Source of the DNA: Halopenitus malekzadehii | GTDB lineage: Archaea; Halobacteriota; Halobacteria; Halobacteriales; Haloferacaceae | Assembly (NCBI RefSeq): GCF_900108505.1 | Contig: NZ_FNWU01000003.1 | Location: 202,673 to 266,672, forward strand | Reading direction: 5' to 3' | DNA length: 64,000 bases | Shown here: positions 47,795-56,342 of the stretch, in pieces | Numbering within the stretch: the first letter of the stretch is position 1 | Layout: the number at the start of each line of letters is the position of its first letter | The notes under the pieces: model-generated | The model's database searches: none | What the model was told of the DNA's origin: nothing | Seen by the model: the letters and a program-made list of their open reading frames with translations, nothing else | Position numbers and translations under genes: made by a program

Positions 47795-49183
47795 TCACCC
47801 GGAGAAGAGGCTCGAGTGAACCGGTGCGTGTGACGTCCCCGACCCGTCGGTCACCGGCTCGTCCGACTCGGCGGCGTCGACGATCGATTTGCCGTCGATT
47901 CCCGACCGGAGGAAGTCCCGAACCGGCGGCCCGACGCTTTCGGGTTCGACGAGGAAGGCGTCGTGGCCGTGGTCGGAGTCGACGATGTGGTGAGCGACCG
48001 GGACGTCGGCGTCGCCGAACGCGTCGGCAAGGGCGACCGACTGGTCGACCGTGAAGTGCCAGTCATCGGTGAACGACATCACGAGTGCCTCGCCGGTGAA
48101 CGCCGCCAGCGCGTCCGCGTCGCTCGCGTAGCCGCCCGCGAGGTCGTACTCGTCCATCGCCCGGGTTAGATAGAGGTAGCTGTTCGCGTCGAACCGGTCC
48201 GCGAAGGACCCCGCGTTGTAATCCAGATACGACTCGACCTCGCGGTACGGGAAGAAGGCCGCCGTCGGGTTCTCGGGGACGTCAAGCCCCTCCCCACGCG
48301 TCAGGGAGTCACGGCCGGCCGAGCGCCGACCGAACTTCCGGTCCATCGAGGACTTCGAGAGGTACATCACGTGGCCGATCTGTCTGGCCAGCCCGAGGCC
48401 GGTGTCCGGACCGGGGCGGTCGCCGTAGTAGTCGCCGCCGTTCCAGTCGGGGTCCGACCGGATGGCCCGCCGGGCGATCGCGTCCAGCGCGAGACACTGC
48501 GGGTCGAGGCGGGCCGCGGTCGCGATGGCGACGAGATGGTCGGCGTCGTCGGGATACCGTTTGCCCCAGTCGAGGACGTTCATCCCGCCGACGCTCCCGC
48601 CCACGACCGCGTGCAGGCGCCCGACGCCGAGGTGGTCGAGCAGCCGGCGCTGGGCGCGGGTCCAGTCGCCCACCTGTACGGGCGGAAAGTCGAGCGCCCA
48701 GCGGTCGTGGTCGACCTCCCGATCGGGATCGACGTCGTCCGGGCGACGACTTGCGGGCCCGGAGCTACCGTAACACGACCCCGGAACGTTCGCGCAGACG
48801 ACGTAGTACTCGGTGGTGTCGATCGCCTTGCCCGGTCCGACGACGTCGTCCCACCACGCGCGGGCTTGGCCCGCCTGGTTCGGCGGGTCTCCATCGGCAC
48901 CGGCATCGATCTCGGCGTCAGCGTCGACCCCCTCATCAGCCGCCGCGTCACTCCCGACGGCATCCCCGGTGCCCGCGCCTCCGCTCGCGTCGGTATCCGG
49001 GATTTCGGGCGTCCGCGCGACGTTCTGGCTGCCGGTCAGCGCGTGGCAGACGAGGACCGCGTTTTCTCCGGTGAACTCGCCGTAGGTCTCGTAGGCGATC
49101 CGTAACTCGGGGATCGACCGGCCACACTCGAACGTGAACTCGCCGAGTGGGACGATCCCGCTGTCGTGTGGTGTCGTGGTCAT
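47795..49183 (-). CDS. metX: homoserine O-acetyltransferase
   Basis: MetX acetylates homoserine for direct sulfhydrylation by MetY. The alpha/beta-hydrolase triad is visible: Ser197 in G-G-S-V-G-G, an Asp in S-F-T-D-D-W and a His in D-S-D-H-G-H-D-A-F. The first lid motif is C-H-A-L-T-G-S-Q. The protein is 462 residues, inflated by an Ala/Asp/Gly-rich acidic insertion at about 57-105 and a C-terminal tail. It follows metY in the same direction 93 bp downstream and is likely co-transcribed. Confidence 0.95.
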   Translation of the reverse strand: MTTTPHDSGIVPLGEFTFECGRSIPELRIAYETYGEFTGENAVLVCHALTGSQNVARTPEIPDTDASGGAGTGDAVGSDAAADEGVDADAEIDAGADGDPPNQAGQARAWWDDVVGPGKAIDTTEYYVVCANVPGSCYGSSGPASRRPDDVDPDREVDHDRWALDFPPVQVGDWTRAQRRLLDHLGVGRLHAVVGGSVGGMNVLDWGKRYPDDADHLVAIATAARLDPQCLALDAIARRAIRSDPDWNGGDYYGDRPGPDTGLGLARQIGHVMYLSKSSMDRKFGRRSAGRDSLTRGEGLDVPENPTAAFFPYREVESYLDYNAGSFADRFDANSYLYLTRAMDEYDLAGGYASDADALAAFTGEALVMSFTDDWHFTVDQSVALADAFGDADVPVAHHIVDSDHGHDAFLVEPESVGPPVRDFLRSGIDGKSIVDAAESDEPVTDGSGTSHAPVHSSLFSG

Positions 49184-49276
49184 CCGTGGAGTGTCGTCGT
49201 CATCAGTATGGTGTGAGTGGAACGTCGGTTCTGGCGACGTCGGGGGGAGCCGACGATCGGTCGTCGGTCCCGACCG

Positions 49277-50596
49277 TCACCGGTCGGTCTCGACCGGCGA
49301 GGCGTCGGTTCCCTCGCCGGCGTCGGAGCCGGCCGCGAGGCCGGCATCGAGATCGGCGAGGATGTCCGCGGGGTCCTCGAGGCCGACCGAGAGGCGCAGC
49401 ATCTCCGGGAAGACGCCGGCCGACCGTTGGGCCTCGCGGTCCATCTGTGCATGCGTGGTCGAGGCGGGGTGGATGATTAACGATTTCGCGTCGCCGACGT
49501 TCGCGAGGAAGCTCGTCAGCTCGACCGACTCACACAGCGTCTTAGCCGCCTCGTAGCCGTCCGCGACGCCGAAGGTGACCATCCCGCCGTAGCCGTCGAG
49601 GTATGTCGAGGCGGCGTCGTGAGTCTCGTGGCCCTCGAGGCCGGGATATGCGACCCACTCGACGCGGTCGTCGTCCTGCAGGAACTCCGCGACCGTGTGG
49701 GCGTTCTCGCAGTGGCGGTCCATCCGCAGCGGAAGCGTCTCGATCCCCTGGATCGTCTGCCAGGCGTCGAAGGGGGACTGCTGGCCGCCGGTCGGCCGGA
49801 CGCCACGCTGGCGGGCGACGTTCGCGAAGGCGGCGTCGCCGAACCGCTCGACGAAGTCGATCGGAAACGCGGGGCTTTGCCCGGAGAGCTCGTCGTAGTC
49901 GGCGTCCGGGTGGTCCCACGGGAACGTGCCGCCGTCGACGACCACGCCGCCGACGGTCGTGCCGTTGCCGGTGATCCACTTCGTGGTCGACTCCCAGACG
50001 ATGTCCGCGCCGTGTTCGAACGGCCGGCACAGCGCCGGGGTCGCGAACGTGTTGTCGACGACCAGCGGCACGGCGTGGTCGTGAGCGATCTCGGCGAGCC
50101 GTTCGAAGTCCGGAGTCACGAGCGAGGGGTTGGCGACCGTTTCGACGTGGACGAACGCCGTGTCCTCGTCGATCGCCTCGGCGTAGTCGTCGTACTCGAG
50201 GGTGTCGACGAGCCGGGTCTCCACGCCGCGGCGGTCGAGGACCGTCGTGAAGTACGTGGACGTCCCGCCGTACATCTCCGCGGCGGCGACCACGTTATCG
50301 CCGGCGGACGCGAGCACGGTCGTGATCGCGTCGATCGCGGCCATCCCGGAGCCGGCCGCGACCGCGTCGCTGCCGCCCTCGAGGTCGGCGATCCGGTCCT
50401 CGAGCGCCGCGACGGTCGGGTTCGACAGCCGAGAGTAGATGTGGCCGTCGGCCCGGAGGGCGTACATCTCCGCCGTGGTGTCGGCGTCCTCGAAGACGTA
50501 CGACGTCGTCTGATGGATCGGCGTCGCGCGCGAGCCGGTCGCCGGATCCGGATCGGTTCCGGCGTGGAGACTCCGGGTGTCGAACCCTCTGGACAT
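49277..50596 (-). CDS. metY: O-acetylhomoserine sulfhydrylase
   Basis: MetY makes homocysteine from O-acetylhomoserine and sulfide using PLP. The 439-residue protein carries F-D-T-R-S-L-H-A-G at the start, Y-S-R-L-S-N-P-T, the conserved G-S-G-M-A-A-I-D-A, V-V-D-N-T-F-A-T-P and the PLP lysine in S-T-T-K-W-I-T-G (Lys206). The T-K-W-I form is typical of MetY rather than cystathionine gamma-lyase. A TATA-like GTTATAGATA (coding strand, 50621-50630) lies 25-34 nt before the ATG. It is divergent from a TrmB regulator. Confidence 0.95.
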   Translation of the reverse strand: MSRGFDTRSLHAGTDPDPATGSRATPIHQTTSYVFEDADTTAEMYALRADGHIYSRLSNPTVAALEDRIADLEGGSDAVAAGSGMAAIDAITTVLASAGDNVVAAAEMYGGTSTYFTTVLDRRGVETRLVDTLEYDDYAEAIDEDTAFVHVETVANPSLVTPDFERLAEIAHDHAVPLVVDNTFATPALCRPFEHGADIVWESTTKWITGNGTTVGGVVVDGGTFPWDHPDADYDELSGQSPAFPIDFVERFGDAAFANVARQRGVRPTGGQQSPFDAWQTIQGIETLPLRMDRHCENAHTVAEFLQDDDRVEWVAYPGLEGHETHDAASTYLDGYGGMVTFGVADGYEAAKTLCESVELTSFLANVGDAKSLIIHPASTTHAQMDREAQRSAGVFPEMLRLSVGLEDPADILADLDAGLAAGSDAGEGTDASPVETDR

Positions 50597-50717
50597 GTAC
50601 TATGTGCATATCGTTCGATGTATCTATAACCGTCAGTTACGGCAAGGTCTGCCGGACCCCGATCGTGGTGCCATACGACACGGGCATACAGCAGCCTGAT
50701 CGAAACCGGCCGATAGA

Positions 50718-50740
50718 ACTATGTAAATAAATCACATAGT
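50718..50740. promoter_or_regulatory. inverted repeat in the metY / trmB divergent promoter region
   Basis: ACTATGT at 50718-50724 and ACATAGT at 50734-50740 form a perfect 7-bp inverted repeat with a 9-bp AT-rich spacer. A further ACTATGT half-site lies at 50599-50605 beside the metY start. The dyad lies between the metY promoter and the TrmB-type gene, so it is a plausible operator for that regulator. Confidence 0.65.
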
Positions 50741-50854
50741 CGACAATACCGACGGAGGACACGAGAGTCACTCCGAAGCGGGGATCGAGCCGGCTGATTC
50801 CGTGAGCATAGCAACGTGAGGATATCTACCAATGCAACGGGGGAATGATCACCA

Positions 50855-51640
50855 ATGACAACACCGGATTCGATCGCAGAGGCCGCCGAGGCGTTACGAC
50901 AGTTCGAACTTCGGGAGTACGAATCGAAGTGTTTCGTCGGCCTGTTGCAGCTCTCGACGGGGACCGCAAAGGAGATCAGCCAGATAACCGACGTCCCACG
51001 GACACGCGTCTACGACGCAGTCCGCGTGTTGGAAGCTCGTGAGCTGGTCACGATCCAACACTCGAGCCCCAAGCGGTTCCGAGCCGTTCCGCCCGAGGAG
51101 GCGATCCGCACGTTCCGTGAGCGGTACGAGCGGGAACTTGAACGGCTCGCGGCGTCGCTCGACCGAGTTGCGGACGTCGAGGAGATCCCGAATCTGCCGG
51201 ACGTGTGGACGATGACCGGGGAAACCCGGATCGAAGACCGGATCCGGCGACTGATCGATGAGGCGATGAGCGAGGTCGTACTGGTGGTCGGCGACGGGGT
51301 GTTTCTCTCGGAGACGGTGGTCGAGGCACTTACGGACGTCCGCGACGGAGTCTCGCTGCTGATCGGCGGGACCGATGAGTCACTCCACCACCGGATCCGG
51401 AGTGAGGTCCCGAGGGCGGAGACGTTCGTGTCGGGGCTCGAGTGGCTGGCCGGCGGGTACGGCGGGGAACGATCCATCGGGCGGCTGTTGCTGATCGACC
51501 GGTCGGCGGCGCTCGTCAGCACCGTCGGGGCGGCGGCCGACGGCGAGCACGCGATGTTCGGCGCCGGGAGCGAGAACGGACTGGTGGTCGTCACCCGCCA
51601 GCTGCTGGCTCGGGACGGTCCGCTCACGCTCACCACCTGA
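50855..51640 (+). CDS. TrmB-family transcriptional regulator
   Basis: The product has 261 residues. Residues 5-85 form a winged helix with the TrmB pattern: L-R-E-Y-E-S-K-C-F-V-G-L, T-A-K-E-I-S-Q-I-T-D-V-P-R-T-R-V-Y-D-A-V-R-V-L (recognition helix) and P-K-R-F-R-A-V-P-P-E-E-A. A coiled segment follows (about 90-112), then a C-terminal PLD-like effector domain. TrmB proteins are often sugar-responsive, but here the divergent metY and the dyad between them suggest sulfur-amino-acid control. This is an inference. Confidence 0.88.
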   Translation: MTTPDSIAEAAEALRQFELREYESKCFVGLLQLSTGTAKEISQITDVPRTRVYDAVRVLEARELVTIQHSSPKRFRAVPPEEAIRTFRERYERELERLAASLDRVADVEEIPNLPDVWTMTGETRIEDRIRRLIDEAMSEVVLVVGDGVFLSETVVEALTDVRDGVSLLIGGTDESLHHRIRSEVPRAETFVSGLEWLAGGYGGERSIGRLLLIDRSAALVSTVGAAADGEHAMFGAGSENGLVVVTRQLLARDGPLTLTT

Positions 51641-51702
51641 ACCGGAATACCGAGCGACGGTAGGACGATCATAACTACCCGCCGATGAGCCGATCGGCAG
51701 GT

Positions 51703-52590
51703 ATGAAGACGTCGAGTGAAACGGGCGTGTTGTCCCGACTGAGACGGCCGGAGTATACGGGCGACAACCGGTGTACTCCCTGCACGATACTCAATCTCGG
51801 CATCGCGATCATCCTCGCGATCGTTGCGGGGTACGCCGCACTAACGATCGAGCTGTCGCCGATCGCCGTCGGTGTCGTGACGCTGTCGGTCTCCCTCCTC
51901 GCGATCTATCTTCGCGGATATCTGATCCCGGGGACGCCAACGATCACGAAACGATATTTTCCGGACCGAGTGCTGGCGTGGTTCGAGAAGACGCCGGAAC
52001 CGGTCGGTGGGGAGCACGTCGATCCGGAGCGGATGGCCGGTGGAGATGCGGGCCTGGAGACCGACAATCCGGAGGCGGTGCTGCTCGATATCGGCGTCGT
52101 CATCGACGATCCGGCGAACGAGGACCTGATCCTCGACCCCGAGTTCGAACGGGCGTGGGGGGGGACGGTCCGCGACCACTGGCGCGAGGAGCAGTCGGCG
52201 AAGCGAAGCCTCGGAACGTTCGTGAACGCCGAGCCGGACGCCATCGAGTTCGACGCACACGCCGGCTCGTTTCTGGCGTGGGCGGACGACGCGTATCTGG
52301 CCTCCTGGCCGTCCCGGGCGGCGTGTGTGGCGGATACGGCGGCGGCCACGGAACTCCCGGCGTGGGACCCCGACTGGGATCGACGATCGCTTGCGTCCCG
52401 TGCGGAGATCCTCGGTGCGCTCCGGCTGTTCCTCGAGCGATGTCCCGCCTGCGGGGGCGCGGTCGTGTTGTCCCAGGACGTCGTCGAGTCCTGCTGTCGG
52501 AGCCGCGACGTGGTGACCGCCACGTGCCAGTCGTGTGACTCACGGCTGTTCGAACTGGACGTCGATCCGTCGAACCTTCCGGAAGAGTAA
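51703..52590 (+). CDS. membrane protein with C-terminal zinc-ribbon-like Cys cluster
   Basis: The ATG at 51703 gives 295 residues; a CATAACT element 27-33 nt upstream favours it over an ATG 18 nt earlier. The sequence has an N-terminal T-G-D-N-R-C-T-P-C-T motif, two membrane spans (about 35-80), a long soluble part, and a C-terminal cluster C-P-A-C-G-G...E-S-C-C-R-S...C-Q-S-C-D that could hold zinc. The T-G-x-N-R-C-x-P-C-T start is shared with other haloarchaeal membrane proteins of unknown role. It lies between the TrmB gene and the two HTH regulators. Confidence 0.75.
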   Translation: MKTSSETGVLSRLRRPEYTGDNRCTPCTILNLGIAIILAIVAGYAALTIELSPIAVGVVTLSVSLLAIYLRGYLIPGTPTITKRYFPDRVLAWFEKTPEPVGGEHVDPERMAGGDAGLETDNPEAVLLDIGVVIDDPANEDLILDPEFERAWGGTVRDHWREEQSAKRSLGTFVNAEPDAIEFDAHAGSFLAWADDAYLASWPSRAACVADTAAATELPAWDPDWDRRSLASRAEILGALRLFLERCPACGGAVVLSQDVVESCCRSRDVVTATCQSCDSRLFELDVDPSNLPEE

Positions 52591-52640
52591 CGATCGTCCC
52601 CGCGAACGGATCTCTTCTCCCGGCAACCTCGTCCGGTCCT

Positions 52641-53264
52641 CTAGAGACGGACACGACGGTCCGAGACCGCGAACGCGATCGCCGAGAGGGCGATCGTCGA
52701 GACCACGAGGACCGCCGAGAGGTGTCCGTGTTGGGAGAAGTAGGGGAGATATCCGAGGGTCGCGGTCGTGACGAACGCCAGCGAGACGGCCGCAAGCCCG
52801 AGCCAGTACTCACACCACGAGAGATGGCTATCGGGAACCGACTCGAGGTAGACGGTACAGTCCGACGCCGTGGGCGCCAGCTCGACGACCCCCGACCGCT
52901 TCTCGTACTCGACGATCCCGTTGTCGTCGAGGGTCGGCAGGTGGATCTGATACAGCGAGGTGTAGACCCGCTTGCGCTGCTTGTAGGTCACCTCCCGCCG
53001 GGAGACGTCGTTCTCCTCGGCGGCGATCACCTCCGAGAGGTCGCGGATCGTCATCCGGCCGTCCTCCGCCTCGCTCAGGTGTTCGATGACGCGACGGCGG
53101 CGCCGATTCGACAGCATACTGAAGACCGTATCCTTGGAGAGTTCCCTGCCCGTGGTGTCGTCGGCGTCGGTCGCGTCGGTCGCGTCGTCCGCATCCGGAC
53201 CGGCGTCGAACTCGGCAGAGTCGACCGCACGGCCCTGCGTCGCCAACGTGACGAGCCCCGTCAT
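52641..53264 (-). CDS. membrane-anchored winged-helix regulator (DUF7344-like)
   Basis: The product has 207 residues. After an Asp/Thr-rich N-terminal tail (1-45), the winged-helix core begins D-T-V-F-S-M-L-S-N-R-R-R-R-R-V-I-E-H-L, continues I-R-D-L-S-E-V-I-A-A-E-E-N and Y-K-Q-R-K-R-V-Y-T-S-L-Y-Q-I-H-L-P-T-L-D-D-N-G-I in form, and ends before two C-terminal membrane spans (about 150-170 and 178-200). This is the layout of the haloarchaeal family I know as DUF7344. The helix pair suggests a one-component regulator at the membrane. Likely local targets are the secreted-protein genes downstream, which is inference. Confidence 0.85.
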   Translation of the reverse strand: MTGLVTLATQGRAVDSAEFDAGPDADDATDATDADDTTGRELSKDTVFSMLSNRRRRRVIEHLSEAEDGRMTIRDLSEVIAAEENDVSRREVTYKQRKRVYTSLYQIHLPTLDDNGIVEYEKRSGVVELAPTASDCTVYLESVPDSHLSWCEYWLGLAAVSLAFVTTATLGYLPYFSQHGHLSAVLVVSTIALSAIAFAVSDRRVRL

Positions 53265-53743
53265 GGCGTCTGCACCCCCTTGGTCGATGGTCGACGCGGA
53301 TCGATCGGCAGCGGTGCAGGCATTCCAGATTCGATCTCGTACTCGGGTGATTGGGTCGATCGATACGCGCGATCGGATCGGGGTGATCGGGGATGTGTGG
53401 ACGAAGCCATTGGTGTCGGGTGGGGAGTTGTCACTCGTCGATGCGATGCGCGGATGGATTTCGAGCCGGTGGTTCCGATGGACGGTTTCGACCGTGACGA
53501 CTCCGCCGCCCGCGCCGTCTCGATGGCACCCAACGAACGAGAAGAGCATATACATACGACATTTTCACTCGATCCCGAAATCGTGTGAGGACGAGTGACA
53601 ATGGGCGTCGAACCGTCCCTGGACGGCCCGGATCCGTCCGATCGGCCGACCGGGGAACGACCCTGAATGGAGGGGACACCTGCCCGAACGAGCGGGCAAC
53701 GGAACTGATCAGTGAGTACCGAAGCGACGTCGAACGTCATCCG
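53265..53743. other. 479-bp region between the two HTH genes, no supported gene
   Basis: ORFs here are Ser/Arg/Pro-rich on both strands and do not look like acidic haloarchaeal proteins. An AT-rich stretch at about 53543-53575 (forward GCATATACATACGACATTTT) holds TATA-like sequence on the minus strand (TATGTATATG) about 285 nt before the downstream HTH gene. This would imply a long 5' leader for that gene, or a promoter for an unseen RNA. Confidence 0.5.
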
Positions 53744-54292
53744 CTATCGTGCCCCCCGATCAAATCCACGGAGCGAGCGAAGCACGTACCACCGGTGGGT
53801 CCAGAACTGGGTACCGATGGCAGCCGCGAAGGCGAACAGGGAGAGGCTCGCCCACAAAAGCGGATCGACGCGCGCGATGAGTGGCGCATCCAGCAGCGCC
53901 GCCACGACGACGAACAGCGACAGCACGCCGAGCGTCCGATACAGCTCCCCCCACGTGATACCGTAGGACGTGATCACCTCCATATAGGTGTCCACGTCTC
54001 GTGCGCGCTCGCGGAGGCGAATGACGTGTGTGTCCGGATCGTACTCGACGATGCCGAGGTCGTCGAGCATCGGGAGGTGGGTCTGGCGAAGCGAGCTGCG
54101 GACGCTCTCGTAGGCCGCCTGCGGCGGCGGTGATTCCTCCGTCTCCTCGGCTGCGATCGCCGTGGCCAGTTGGCCGAGCGTCACGGTCCCGTTTGCGGTG
54201 GTCAGGTGACGGACGGCCTCACGACGGCGCGCGTTCGCAAGGACGGTATACACGTCCGATTCTGGAAGGTCGTTCGTTCGAAACATGGGCAT
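53744..54292 (-). CDS. membrane-anchored winged-helix regulator (DUF7344-like)
   Basis: The start at 54292 (M-P-M-F-R-T-N-D) gives 182 residues; M-F-R two codons later is an alternative. The core has V-Y-T-V-L-A-N-A-R-R-R-E-A-V-R-H-L, V-T-L-G-Q-L-A-T-A-I-A-A-E-E and S-L-R-Q-T-H-L-P-M-L-D-D-L-G-I-V-E-Y, the same motifs as its neighbour, then two C-terminal membrane spans (about 125-170). It is a paralogue of 52641-53264. It is divergent from the secreted-protein operon and so the closest candidate for its regulator. Confidence 0.85.
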   Translation of the reverse strand: MPMFRTNDLPESDVYTVLANARRREAVRHLTTANGTVTLGQLATAIAAEETEESPPPQAAYESVRSSLRQTHLPMLDDLGIVEYDPDTHVIRLRERARDVDTYMEVITSYGITWGELYRTLGVLSLFVVVAALLDAPLIARVDPLLWASLSLFAFAAAIGTQFWTHRWYVLRSLRGFDRGAR

Positions 54293-54635
54293 ATCGACAT
54301 CATCTCCGGGTTCTCGATCGGTGTGTGAACTGGTGACGTCGTCAAGCCGGGATTGTATCGGGACCACCGTCAGGATGGGGACCCTACCGGTCACGAACAC
54401 CGCGTTGGATCGACCGTAGGGGTGGTCTACGGTGCCTGAATCATCGGTTCGTTGCGGAAAACGATCGGTTCGCCGGCGCCGGTTTTCGCGAACGAGACCG
54501 TTACGAGGCGCGTATTCTCCCGAATCCGTCGTTCCACAGTGACGTGTCGACTCGTAACTACGTGGTATCCACTCACAGGGACGATCAACTGAGCGGGCGG
54601 ACCGTCGGGGTCCCGACCCCGTTCAGGGACCACTC
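54293..54635. other. 343-bp divergent promoter region of the secreted-protein operon
   Basis: No gene is supported. A GC-rich hairpin CGGGGT-CCCG-ACCCCG (54606-54621) and GGGACCACTC directly precede the ATG of the first secreted-protein gene. No TATA box sits at leaderless distance from 54636, so the operon may have a structured leader. A 68-codon minus-strand ORF (54427-54633) has weak codon bias and is not called. Confidence 0.45.
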
Positions 54636-56249
54636 ATGACCGACGACACACCACACCGACACGGGCTCTCCCGACGCCGCATCCTCGGCGGCCTCGGCGC
54701 GATCGGCGTCGCCTCCGCGGGCGCCGGCCTCGGGACGACGGCCTACTTCAGCGACGAGGAGCGCTTCGAGGGGAACAGCCTCACCGCGGGCGAGCTCGAC
54801 GTGAAACTCGACTACAAGGCGACCTACGCGGGCGGGCCGGATCGCCTGGAGGAGATCGACGGCTGGTACAGCAAGGACGGACCCGGCGAGCCCTTCAAGG
54901 TCGAGGAGGTCGCCAGCGAGGCGGGAACGTACCTGATCGGCGAGGTTCCGGACGCCAACGCCAACGAGATCTGGGAAAACGAGGTCCAGAACACGGATCT
55001 CTGTGCCGCGGACCTCGGTCTGATAAACGGCGACGAGATCCCGGTATTCACCCTTGAGGACGTCAAGCCGGGCGACTCCGGCGAGGTCACCGTCAGCCTC
55101 CACATCTGTGACAACCCCGCGTGGATGTACATGAACGGTGAGCTGACGGCCAACGACGAGAACACCGTTACGGAGCCCGAGGCGAGCGCCGGCGGCGAGA
55201 ACAACGGGATTTCGGACAGCCCGATCGACGGTGACGGCGAGCTCGCCGACGCCATCCAGACGAAGCTGTGGTACGACGAGAACTGTAACAACGTCCACGA
55301 CGGCGGCGGGCAGGAGCAGCGTGATCGACCGGTCTGCATCCAACTGGTGATCGATTCGTCGGGATCGATCGGGAGTTCCACGATGGCAGATGTTCGGAGC
55401 GCTGCGAAGGAATTTGCCGGCCAATTCCTCCCGGAAGATGAAGGGGAGGAGACGGACAATATGGTCGGTGTTGTCGACTTCGAGAATTCTGCAGACCCGG
55501 TTCAGTCCCTGACGGACAGCCTCAGTGATGTTGAGAGCGCGATTGACGGCCTTACATCCGGAGGCGGTACCAGTATAGCGAACGGCATCAACGTCGGGCA
55601 ATCCGGAGACGACGGAGAATCCGGCCTTCTGGATTGTCCTGACGGAAAAGACCGAATAATGGTCGTGTTCACCGACGGCCAGGACAACACCGATTCCACT
55701 GGCAAGGGTGATGCCGCCAAAGCAGCGGGAACCACGATCTACGCGATCGGCGTTGGCGGGGCCGATATGGAGCAACTCGAGGGATTCGTCGGAGAGGGCT
55801 ACGATTCGAGCTCGGGAGAAGAAGAGCCCGAGATCGATCCCCAGAACTACATCTTCCCGAGCACGGTTGATACGTCGATCGATCAGCTCTTCTCACAGGT
55901 TTCCGAGACGATCGCCGGCGATGAGACGGTCATCAAAGAGGGCTCGCTCGCCGAGACGATGGCGGCCCTCGAGAACGGGATCGCCCTCGACGGTGACCGC
56001 TCCTCGGAGGAGATGGATCCGTTCGTCGGCGGGATGACCCACTGTCTCGGCTTCGAGTGGGAGCTGCCGGAAGACGTCGGCAACGAGGTGCAGACCGACT
56101 CGGTCGGCTTCGATCTCGGCTTCTACGCGCTCCAGAGCCGCCACAACGATCAGCCGCCGGACAACCCGTTCGACGGCAACTTCACCGACGACAACGGGCT
56201 CCCGTCGGGCGGGAACAGCACGAACGCCACCAACGGCACCGCCGACTGA
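54636..56249 (+). CDS. SipW-type secreted TasA/camelysin-like protein with inserted von Willebrand A domain
   Basis: The 537-residue protein has a Tat-like signal L-S-R-R-R-I-L (11-17), a hydrophobic stretch, then A-Y-F-S-D-E-E (37-42), the SipW cleavage context. The scaffold follows: G-N-S-L-T-A-G-E-L-D-V-K-L (47-58), D-V-K-P-G-D-S-G-E-V-T-V-S-L-H (142-156), I-C-D-N-P (157-161), K-L-W-Y-D-E-N-C (210-217), and C-terminal C-L-G-F-E-W-E-L-P (470-478), D-S-V-G-F-D-L-G-F-Y (488-497). A vWA domain (231-427) is inserted, with MIDAS D-S-S-G-S (240-244), T312 and F-T-D-G-Q-D (345-350). Its DNA is less GC-rich than the flanks. vWA domains bind ligands through a metal ion, so this may be the adhesive member. 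The tail is Asn/Thr/Gly-rich. Confidence 0.88.
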   Translation: MTDDTPHRHGLSRRRILGGLGAIGVASAGAGLGTTAYFSDEERFEGNSLTAGELDVKLDYKATYAGGPDRLEEIDGWYSKDGPGEPFKVEEVASEAGTYLIGEVPDANANEIWENEVQNTDLCAADLGLINGDEIPVFTLEDVKPGDSGEVTVSLHICDNPAWMYMNGELTANDENTVTEPEASAGGENNGISDSPIDGDGELADAIQTKLWYDENCNNVHDGGGQEQRDRPVCIQLVIDSSGSIGSSTMADVRSAAKEFAGQFLPEDEGEETDNMVGVVDFENSADPVQSLTDSLSDVESAIDGLTSGGGTSIANGINVGQSGDDGESGLLDCPDGKDRIMVVFTDGQDNTDSTGKGDAAKAAGTTIYAIGVGGADMEQLEGFVGEGYDSSSGEEEPEIDPQNYIFPSTVDTSIDQLFSQVSETIAGDETVIKEGSLAETMAALENGIALDGDRSSEEMDPFVGGMTHCLGFEWELPEDVGNEVQTDSVGFDLGFYALQSRHNDQPPDNPFDGNFTDDNGLPSGGNSTNATNGTAD

Positions 56250-56259
56250 TCGAGAACCG

Positions 56260-56333
56260 CCCACAACGGACCACGGGGCTTCCCCCCGTGATACGGCGGT
56301 TCGACTCCGCCGGTGGGTTTCCCCGCAAGGGGG
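56260..56333 (+). ncRNA. tRNA-like (T-loop) intercistronic RNA element, copy 1
   Basis: Starting 11 nt after the stop of the vWA gene, the transcript can fold as P1 CCCAC/GTGGG (56260-56264 with 56313-56317), P2 CACGGGG/CCCCGTG with loop CTTCC (56272-56290), and P3 CGGCGG/CCGCCG (56294-56312) with loop TTCGACT. P3 stacks directly on P1 with no unpaired base between, giving 11 bp. A last hairpin P4, CCCC-GCAA-GGGG (56321-56332), abuts the ATG at 56334. TTCGACT with its closing G-C pair is the tRNA T-loop consensus. The second copy at 58058-58130 keeps the fold with different stem sequences. Confidence 0.7.
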
Positions 56334-56342
56334 ATGAGACGA

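Noticed and set aside
53261..53740. Minus-strand ORF of 159 codons filling the gap between the two HTH genes and overlapping the next start as ATGA.
   Set aside because: Composition is Ser/Arg/Pro-rich, not acidic, and no domain is recognisable. It looks like chance openness in GC-rich DNA.
54427..54633. 68-codon minus-strand ORF divergent from the vWA-containing gene.
   Set aside because: Third-position GC is lower than in real neighbours, there is no TATA box or domain, and it occupies the expected promoter/leader region of the operon.
56260..56333. Possible genuine tRNA gene because of the GGCGG-TTCGACT-CCGCC arm.
   Set aside because: There is no D-arm plus anticodon arm between the outer stem and the T-arm, only one hairpin, and no space for 70-plus nt of cloverleaf. 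It is kept as a tRNA-like element instead.
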